Positions 54,852-64,000 of a DNA stretch of 64,000 nt are shown piece by piece. Numbering within the stretch: the stretch's first letter is position 1; every line of letters starts with the position of its first letter. Position numbers and translations under genes: made by a program. Source of the DNA: Melastoma dodecandrum (lineage: Eukaryota > Streptophyta > Magnoliopsida > Myrtales > Melastomataceae); NCBI GenBank assembly GCA_029817715.1, contig JARUPY010000473.1:806001-870000 (forward strand), in the 5' to 3' direction. The notes under the pieces were generated by a model, which was not told the DNA's origin, did not search any database, and worked only from the letters and a program-made list of their open reading frames with translations.

Positions 54852-57800
54852 TCAGTAGTATGATGTCCCGTAGTAGGCTTGAGGGGCTTGTTGAGGAGGG
54901 GCTGCCGCTGCTGGCTGCACGTAATTTTGCTGAGGGGCAGCCTGACCAATTGTAAGAACCAGTCGGAAAAGGATTAGAGGCCAAATGCAAATAATAGTTC
55001 CGCATGCATACAGAAGAGACCAAGGATTGCAAACCAATTCATTCAGTCTCATTCTACTAACCATCTGATTAAACTACCCAGCTCCTCAATAAGGCTCAAA
55101 GCTAATACTCCAGCGGTGAATTATAACTTGATCATATCGCGCAGAGACTAGTAATGAGGCAACAGCATAACATGCAATTCAAACAGAAGATTATGCTTGT
55201 CCCACACAACTGAAATGACGAATCAAGAGAACTCTCACACTCAAGAGGGACGGTTTTTTCACAGAAAGTATAAAAGAATCAGCATTCTGCACCTGGACAG
55301 GGTAAGTTGGAGGATAAGCACCATATGCCACAGGTTGCGGCACTGAAGCCGGTACTTGAGGAGTTGCATAGCTAGCACTGTATCCACTATAAGCAGCCTG
55401 ACCTCCAAAAATATATTTATCAGCACATTGCCAGGCACTGAATACACAACTGTTTAATTAAAAAGCAGAAGGTACGGTAGAGTTAAACAAATAAGAAGCA
55501 CATAGGCTTCCTCCAGAGCTCAAATCATCAGATGCTCACGATGTCAGCTAGCACCAAATCTCAGGTACTCTAATGTTAGCATGCACCAAATCATCAGATG
55601 CTCGTAGAGAAAGCAATGTCAAACACTTCCAGAAATTTCAATATTGATTAAGATTATGACCAGTCCATGAAAAGAGAAGGTTGAATACAAAAATAGTAAC
55701 AATCATAACCATCCAGATTGACTCATATCAAATAGGCGATATTAGAAGAAAAACAAAATTGTCAAAGAAAACCTGGACAAGTGACACAGTAAAACCTTGA
55801 GCTGAAGCCCCCATTACCTGCTGTTGGGCATATCCAGGGTTCCACTGCTGCACTGGCGTTTGAGTGACCGGTGGCCACGTTTGCTGTAAGCCGTAACCTG
55901 TTGTCCATTGGCCCTGAATATTTGGATATGTGCCCATGGATGGAGTGGATAAAGAAACAAATGCATCCGACTTCACCAGCTTAGCTTTGTCTGGCTGAAG
56001 AAAATCTTCAGCATGTCGTTTCTTGTACTGCGAATTGGCTCGACTGTTCGAGAAGAGCTTGAGATGTCTTTCGTAAGCCTTCTTTGTAATATTAGCTTCT
56101 CCAACAAGATCAAGAAACTGCAGCAGTCATCGATTTGACTCCAATAAGCTCAAGATTATTACGGGAATTTCCATCACAACAGAATGTTTGGCACAGAAAG
56201 GAGAAAAGGATTGTCACAATTCCAAAAATACAGAACAAACATATATTAACTAACAAATGAATAGCTAGAAAGTGTAACTATATTATACTGATACCTATAT
56301 AATCTGTGTCATGAACTGGCCCGTGAGAATCTCCATTAAAAAGAGAAACCCAAAACAGGTTCAATAGGGGACCCACAGGCGGGGTATATGATACATGATA
56401 ATTTACACCCAAGGATACCAATCTTGTTCCCAGTTCGCAAAGTGTTCAATGACAAATTCAAAGGGTTTGGAGTGGAGGGGGGAGTGCATATGTACATATC
56501 CACAGACATATCTTAAAACCTTCGTCATAAAACAAAAGGTAATAACCCGACATTGGATGTGGAACCCCCAAACCAATCGCATAAGCATGCAGAGCATAAG
56601 CAACGTCACTTGCCAGACAAGTTATTAAATTGCCACTGGTACAATATTATTCTGTGAAAAACATCTTAGAATCAATAAAACCAGCAATATAAAAAATGAA
56701 GAGGTGATCATCCAGAATAAATAATAATCACCTCCAGATATATGCTCGACAGCTCCTCTCTGTCTACCAAACTTGCAGAATTTAAGCCATCTACGTTTGA
56801 CGATAAAAATTTTTCCATTAACATATCCAGATATTCAATTCTCTTCGGATATGGTAACACAGTCTCCAAGCAAATCATTGTCTACCAAAATCACAGACAG
56901 AAGCAGATATTTAGCACTTGTTAGTTGGACAAAAGACTTGAGTCATAGTTGAGACGTGGGGTGAGAAACACCTCAAGAAATGGCTTAGAAAGCTGCACAT
57001 GTTCCGGTGCTTCCACTAAAATCTCCCTGGCCTTTTCATATTTTCCAGGTGCCTTTGAAATAAAAAGAAGAAAAATGGTCACTAAATATGCTGCTAAATT
57101 TGAAAGTATTCTGCACAGATAGGTTGCAAAAGTCATCGATCAACAACAAAGAGTAATTTCATCAGAGATTTCTAGCATGGAAGGGGCTTTGCCTAATATT
57201 ATTATGGAATTTCTGAACATTTTTCATCCCACAAACAAAAAAGGCAAATGTACTTTCAATATCATTGCCAACAATTAGAATCAGATTCTTCAATTAGATT
57301 AGATCATAAACATCATACCAGAAGGCGAACTCACAACAGGCAACATGACAAGCAAATTAAAGAGTTCATACTAGGAACATCCAGTGTGTATAACTGCTTT
57401 TATGTTTGCTTTTTCAGAGAAGTACTCCAATATTGTCAAGCAGACATCTTATAATTTAACCTGACGAAGACCACCATCACCTAGCTATTGCAACTGGGAT
57501 CTAGTATCAGAGATTGACTAGGTTCGTAGGAGTATCAGAATAATCTGAACGATCCAATCCAAAGACATATTCAATCAGAAAAGCTGATGCCAAAAATTCT
57601 GATTTCCTTTTGTCAGCTTCTTTTTCTGCTGCAAGAACAGTTTTATCTTAATGCTCATCAGTTTTCTTTCCTTTGACAGGAGAAGTTAACAACAGCAACT
57701 ATGATAAACCACATGATAATAGTAGTATTAGGTATTCCCTTACAAAAAAGAAAAAGAAGAGCAGGCCAAGCATTATAAGAGGAATATATCCATAACCAAA

Positions 57801-60800
57801 AGGACAACCACAAAAGATATCCCACCTACCGAGTACAGAAACCGTGCATATTGAGCAAACAATACAGGTAATGCCTGTGAATGTTCCTTAACTTTCTCTA
57901 TTTCAATTGCCTGTTCGTATACTGCTAAAGCATCATCGAGATTCCCCTGGAAACAACAGGACATATGTTAAATGCCAAAATGTTCAATTGCTTTAACAGT
58001 CTTGTCTTATCTGCTTTCTATAAACACCGGAGGCTCGACAGCTCATAGATGGGAGTGAGAGGACGATAAGCCAATCATTACAGCCAGTAAACAGAAACCA
58101 GTGACAACCCACAACATAACTTGCATGTTAATAACATGACCCAGTGAAATTTAAACAAAGTCTTTATTTAGTTACACCAATACACCAAAAATAGAAAAAA
58201 ATCCTAACCTTGTTCAGAATGTAAAGTGCATCCATCACAAATGCTTTCTACTCTCTCCAAGCAGCATTCCAATCAAAGCATTTCCATCTTTTTGGATTTA
58301 CGAATTAAAAAACAATAAAAAGACAATTCCTGATAAATCAACAGTGACAGCCCAACATATTTATAAAAATTATAATGTTATAAAACATTCTTTCCTTATA
58401 AAAAATTTGGAATGGTAGATCTAACCTTCAAGGAGAATTAGGTATAAGTTTTATCAAAGCAGAAAAGGATACAAACACCGGCGAGATCAATAGTAGCTCA
58501 TCATTGATTAGATTTTCAAGACTTCCCTAAAAGTTGTATTCAAGTAACGTCAACCCATATGGATATATTAACAAGTATACTTCAGTTATTTCAGAAATAA
58601 GTAACAGTGAGAAGGGGTTTAAGAGTTACGCATTAGTTCAATCTATTCCAATCCTCACCGTTCAAGTTGTCATAAGTTTACAAGCAAAAAAATAGACCCT
58701 ATGTTTCCCATTGTATGATAAGTAAAGAGACCCCGACAGACTGCCAGCTGAAAGGGAACATCCAACTAATATTCATACCAGTTCTCCCTCTCTCCTTTCT
58801 TTAAGAACAAAAAGGAAAACTCCAGAAAGAATTCACTCTTTCCAAGCAAGAAAAGACAATACACAAGTGCAACCCCTACGAACTCTTTTCTAATAACATG
58901 CATTCAGGATCATGAAAATATAGAAAAACATAATATATGAACAACAAGAAAGCAAGCTGGTCATCTTACTAGTCTGCGCTCCATGTTTGCATGCTTAATT
59001 ATGGCTTCAAGCAGACCTGGTGAGATTTCTGTATGTACAAGTTGATAGGCTGCCCGAGCACCAACTACATCACCATGATGCTCCTTGAACCACGCCGAAA
59101 ATAGGTGTATCTCTGGTTGTCTCTGGAAATCAATTGCCCATACTATAAAGTGAGGTTCAATGCGGAACATTTACAAAAGTATAACCACAGCATTCTTCTA
59201 CAAATGCAAACCAAACTACCATGTAAATAACAGCCAATGACGAAGATCACAAGTTACACCCAATCAACATAAGTTGGCGCCCTAATGATTCTTCAATCAA
59301 ATCAGCCATCAGATGCAAGTGAGCAGTAGATTGATTATAAAACTATAATGAGGTGTCTACATCGCCAGGTGGGATCAAGATCCTCCATCAACGCTGCACT
59401 TTGTTTATAGCCATATCGTTTGTCACTATCGCATCCTATTTCGAGTTGTCTCCAATGATCCAAAAGTGTACCTATGCCCCAACTCCACCAAGCTTCTATT
59501 CAATTAAACCAAGGGGCATCATTACCCACAAGTTCATGAAATTACTAATTAAGTTCCTCATATGCAGATATAGTACTAATTTTGGACCAGTCATTTCTCC
59601 AATTCCACCACAAAACTTACCCCAACTTTTTTTTGGTAGAAATGGAGTTTGATAGATTGGATTACGTGTTTGTTAAACCGTAGGTGTCATGCCATGGCAC
59701 CCGAACTTTTTTTTTACTCTGTTCATATTTATTAGAAATGCCCCAGGTGGCAGCACCTGGTTAGCACAGAATGCATATTCCTTGATACTGCCTCTTCAAA
59801 AAACCCAGCATCAATAATCATAACAAAGAAGCAGGAAGAATGACGATCAATGAACAAACTCAGCACAACTGCAGAAAAAAGATGCCACTTAATGACTCAG
59901 CATAAGTTGCCAAAACTGAAACTCGATAGACATAAGAAAACAAATTCAACCATGAAACCACTGACACAATTGCCACTAAAAATTACGTACAGATCTTTAT
60001 GGCTGCTCTGTACAAGAAAATATACCTTCACAAAAACTTGAGTTGCCCGGTGTAGTGCATTTTCAGCCAAATCCATGCTTCCATGTGCTTCCATACACTT
60101 AACATATCTCATCCAGAACTCAGGATAACTCGCACAGGCAATTAGACATCGCTCATACAATTTGAAAACCTGATACCACCAGAATATTCAGGATAAATGA
60201 CAGCAAAACAATACAACTAAAGAATAGGAGCAAATGACACAAATCACGGAGGGGAAATGCATCAGAAATACTCCGCAGTGGAAAGGGAAACAGAGGGGCC
60301 CCTCTAATAGGAGATGAGGGACCCTCCTTGCATGAGGACAGATTGTTAGGAAGATAAGTAGAGACCTGCATATATAACATGGTAACTTTTAAAGATATTT
60401 CTACAGATATAGAAGGCTTCACAAACCCATAATGTCCGTTGACAGAAAAGGGTTCGAAATACTTAGCCTCAAAGAAACCAAAGGGAGGCTCTTGCTTTAC
60501 TCTCAGTATAATACCCCGTTTTAAAAGAAGCTTCATCCAACGTTTAGCCATTAAAGCATAAGATGCAGCACACATACTAACTGTAAGTCAAACCTTAAAG
60601 ATCAAAGAGAACTCTAATCTACAACAGAAAGACCAAAATGCAATGACTTCGTTTACCTTGGCAAAATCACCTTCTCTTTCCATTAAGTTCAAAAAGTTAT
60701 GCCAATTTTCAAGTTCTGCAACATTGAGGGGCTTCACGTGAAAATAAGGCCTCCCAATAGCTGTTTCAAAACCAACGATCTTAGAATCGAACTCTTTCGC

Positions 60801-63167
60801 TTTCTTATACATCTCTTCTCTAATGGCGATATACTTCTCCAACTGCTGTGCTTCTGTTAAGCCAGCACTTACAAGTTTCGGAGTCTGTTCAGTAGCCTCA
60901 ACTGGAGCCTCTCCATTGTCTACAGGATCACCAGCATCCTGTACAATACTTTCAGCCGCAGTAGCTTCCTCAACAGTCCTCAACTCTGATAAAGGACGAT
61001 TTGCAGCCAATTCCTTGAAACTGTGTTTTACAGAATTTCAGTCATATAGGATAATCAATGAGATCTATGAACAATAAAGTTTTTTGAATTAAATAAAAAA
61101 TCAATCAGCAAGGACGGTGACAACATGACTTCCTAGAATCAAAACGTCTGCATACCATGAATATTGGTGTATGAGACCCGCCTTGAATAGACCACGAATA
61201 GACTCATATTCTCAATCAAAAGAAGCATAGCAGAGTCTAACAGAGGACAAACCTATTGAAGTACTTGTCCAGGTACAATATGGGACTTTCGAAAATCCTG
61301 GTGTAAATTACTGCCAGACGGCACCACTCCTGATGTTTGTACTCATACTCAATATATTCATCCCAAAGGGAATATGACAAATAGTCAGTTCCAACATATG
61401 CTAATCCACGTTCGAACAGCCTGGTACACCAAAGGGAGCGATGTTCAATTAAAAAAAATCATAGGACATAAAACTTTTCAACATTCTACCAAAAAAAACA
61501 TTTCAACAAAAGCCTGTGGACAAACAACAAAAGGAAGTGTTCATTTTAATAGCACATGATGCAGCCATATGCTGCATTTACCTTGCCCAATATATACACG
61601 TCCTCAAAATTGAGGAAAGGTGAGCCATCTTGGCCCTTAACAGGAGGAATCTTCCCATCCCCAGTTTTCAATTGAACCACAGTAGAACATCAAAACTAAT
61701 GAAATCCATGACCAATGAATGACATGACTAGCCAATTCACCCAGATAATGACCACTGAATAACAGGCAATCATTTAAACCATGATATAAATTTTAAAGTT
61801 CGTATTGAGCCAATATGACAGTTTTAAACTAATGGTTTTTCCCATCAAGTTTTCCTCCTAATACACGAAGATCATTGTCCAGCTGTATTTAGATGACATG
61901 AGCAAAGGCAAAGATATATTGCATTGAAAAACCAAGGAGAAAAATTATAGTGTGACCATAAATGATCAAATACGCTTTTACCTCCTTATAACCTCTGGGT
62001 CTTCATATTTGGTAATGGAAAATCTGCAGTAATGCAACCAGATGTCAACAGAATATGTTACACTCAGAATAGCCCGCTCATAAACTTCAATTGCTTTCTC
62101 GGTGGACCCAGCCGCCTCATGCTCTGCATACTTCTTCCAGTACCCGTAACATAATGGAAATTCAGCTAAAAATGAATCATAGACTCTCCTAATCTTCAAG
62201 ATATTGCCCTGAAAATTAGGAAATCCATGAAAGGACTACCAAAAATCATATCAATCTTAACTTTGACCATGATATGATAAAATCCATTGCAAAAGTCCCA
62301 GTGACTCATACTTTACCCTAAAAAGACACCACAACATAAGTAACGTGTAAGCAATTTCCATCCATATAGTAAGAAGTCATCACAATTCACAAATAGGTCA
62401 TATCATGAAGCAAAAAGGCTTGACAGGACTGAAAGTAACACCAATACACACAGAAGCCAAATAAAGATCATTAAACACAAAAACTATAAATATGTTTTTA
62501 CTACTACAAGTTTCTCTTTTGGTCCAAACACTGCAGCCATTTCAGTTTATGGAATATTACCGCTGCCGCCTTTTCTGTCTCTTCAATTAGGGCTACCCAA
62601 GCATCAAAGTCTAAAGAGTTCGCTCTCACGATACTCCATAATCTCTCTTCTTCTGCAGATAAACCTGGAAGTTCGATAATACAAAATAAAAAAAGTTATC
62701 TGTGAAAAAGAAGAAGGCAATGTGACAACTCATTAAGAGGGTTTCGAATTGTTTCTTCATTTACAAAAGGACATACCAGATGCTTCTTCAAGAATTTGGT
62801 CTGCACCGGCTGCAGTAGCATCATGAGAGTGGTTGCCATTGTCATTTGCCATAGATTGATCAGTGACAGTCCCATTAGCAGAGGGATTTTGAGCATTCCC
62901 TTGGCTCGCAACAGCTAAGGCACTATCTTGCCCCGGTAGACCTTGTCTGCCATAAGCTGCTTCCGAAGCCAAGTTACCTTCATGTGCCGTCCTAAAAAAA
63001 GATGCTTGTCCAGAGGAATTGAACTCCACGTGTACAGCTGCGCCAGCATCACCATCTTCATGGGTATTACTAGGATTCCCATCCCCATAACTAGCCGAAT
63101 TATGAGGCACAGCTGAATAGTCCATATGTGAAGTTGTTGGTGTTATCACCATCTCACTGTCCCCCAT
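54852..63167 (-). CDS. PRP39: Pre-mRNA-processing factor 39 (U1 snRNP-associated HAT-repeat protein)
   Basis: Thirteen coding exons join in one frame (63167-62777, 62664-62561, 62208-61982, 61420-61253, 61020-60657, 60169-60026, 59122-58970, 57946-57830, 57052-56972, 56881-56732, 56117-55818, 55397-55293, 54941-54852), giving 797 aa. After an acidic, low-complexity N-terminus come HAT/TPR-like repeats: [121 protein letters not shown] and [29 protein letters not shown] and a Gln/Tyr/Pro-rich tail (YYGTSYY) end it, as in Arabidopsis PRP39a (At1g04080). The protein helps U1 snRNP define 5' splice sites in the nucleus. Introns are long (up to ~1.1 kb). No lesions seen. Confidence 0.94.
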
Positions 63168-64000
63168 GATTGTTGTCCAATTAAAAGATCAAACTGATTG
63201 AGAACTGCCAAGGAGAAAACACATGAAGCATGAACTGAAAACATAAACATTGCCCAGAAAAAGAAAGGATTCCGAGGATCGTTACTTTGACAACATAACA
63301 GTAAGGAACAACCGAGAAAAGAACACAAATATCAGTTCCCAAAGTACTAATCCATTCACTACAACAGAAAAATGGGAAAAAAAAATCCTCAAAGCCATTC
63401 GATCATCCCACTGATGCACTTAATCAATCCCAGGAAAGCTCACAGAAGCCGGAACTATTCTAAAACGCCAGAAAAAAACAGTCAGGAAGCAACCCAATAA
63501 AGCTCATAAATACAAGCAACGACATCACCACAACAAGCAGGTTAACAGCAAATAGCGTCATAATCCACATTAACAATCCCCGGCTCCACCAAACCTACTA
63601 CCAACACGTGTAAAATCTTCTCGAGAAGAATAATCATCCACAATCTGAGACTGAAAGTACGCGAATAACATACAATCAAAGTGATGCAGAAGTCACAACC
63701 TCGAATGGGAAACTTCTCCCTCCTGCGGTTCTAGAAGGTTCTCGGCGGTTACGCGAATCCTCCCCTCACTGTGTTTCCGATCGGTTGCCGTCAGTTCAGC
63801 TCTGCCCTAACCAAGCCACCACCGTCGCCGCTGGGGTGTTGGGTGAACTTGTAGTGGGCCAAACACAAAGCTCAGAACAAAACAATGGTCTTGGATTCTG
63901 GACTTGTATGTTCGGCCCATTGTTTTAAACCCCCCTAATTCTCCCTCTTCTACGACAGATCAAAAACCCTAATCGATTACCAGAAATCCCTTCCTTTCTA
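63168..64000. promoter_or_regulatory. 5' leader and promoter of PRP39, possibly shared with a gene beyond the right edge
   Basis: Upstream of the PRP39 ATG there is probably a leader intron, with a GC-richer first exon around 63690-63840. On the + strand, near 63960, AAAAACCCTAATCG resembles the 5' UTR start or telo-box of a second, divergent gene beginning just outside the window. No start codon of such a gene is visible. Confidence 0.4.

Noticed and set aside
1..64000. CRISPR arrays, rRNA or tRNA genes, and organellar insertions
   Set aside because: Scanning by eye found no regularly spaced short repeats with unique spacers, no complete tRNA A and B boxes with a cloverleaf, and no recognisable rRNA or organellar gene block. 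A tRNAscan or Infernal run would be decisive.

Overview
The window is nuclear DNA of a flowering plant. Its genes are split by many short GT-AG introns, several products carry plastid-type N-termini, and the families include plant-specific or plant-expanded types: CONSTANS-LIKE, XERICO-type RING, TORTIFOLIA1-like, DUF868, a plant aromatic amino acid decarboxylase and a long-form plastid PPR protein. Gene content resembles eudicots. I cannot name the species. Several neighbouring pairs match pairs I recall as neighbours in Arabidopsis: TOP6A/PPR/RPL4 (At5g02820, At5g02830, At5g02870), XERICO with the O-fucosyltransferase-like protein and DUF868 (At2g04240, At2g04280, At2g04220), COL10/DUF868 (At5g48250, At5g48270), and RIN13/aldehyde synthase (At2g20310, At2g20340). 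This suggests old collinear blocks.

Layout, left to right. 0.2-2.3 kb: thioredoxin-like AAED1 (+). 2.5-9.8 kb: RPL4 (-), TOP6A (+) and a plastid PPR gene (-). All three are otherwise full-length but carry point lesions: one in-frame stop in RPL4, one A-run frameshift in TOP6A, and about four lesions in the PPR gene. 10.0-12.7 kb: an intact six-exon membrane protein (+). 12.7-15.8 kb: non-genic, with a TIR element and a 95-bp tandem repeat. 15.8-17.6 kb: intronless Golgi-type O-fucosyltransferase-like gene (+). 18.9-19.4 kb: XERICO-like RING-H2 (-) with three G-boxes upstream. 21.2-24.4 kb: COL9/COL10-like B-box/CCT factor (-). 28.1-29.3 kb: decayed SFT2-like gene (+). 29.9-30.9 kb: DUF868 (-). 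32.4-33.7 kb: TAF11 (+), convergent with a RIN13-like gene (-, 34.5-37.2 kb). 38.7-41.8 kb: TORTIFOLIA1-like (-). 42.0-43.3 kb: two adjacent non-autonomous repeat elements. 44.2-47.4 kb: aromatic aldehyde synthase-like PLP enzyme (+). 47.7-48.8 kb: LRR receptor kinase pseudogene (+). 49.1-53.6 kb: NTF2/RRM G3BP-like (-). 54.9-63.2 kb: PRP39 splicing factor (-).

I joined exons by hand for twelve genes and recovered uninterrupted reading frames in all of them (about 15 kb of coding sequence). The lesions in the 2.5-9.8 kb block are therefore a local anomaly, not general noise. They are either a local assembly or polishing failure or real decay of one copy of a duplicated block.

Other notable features: two copies of one 9-bp-TSD, MULE-like MITE at 31.4 and 42.0 kb, each between genes or just upstream of one; an unusually large number of long C/G homopolymers, including a 37-nt C tract; and a Phe at the catalytic-loop position of the PLP enzyme that predicts an aldehyde synthase rather than an amine-forming decarboxylase.
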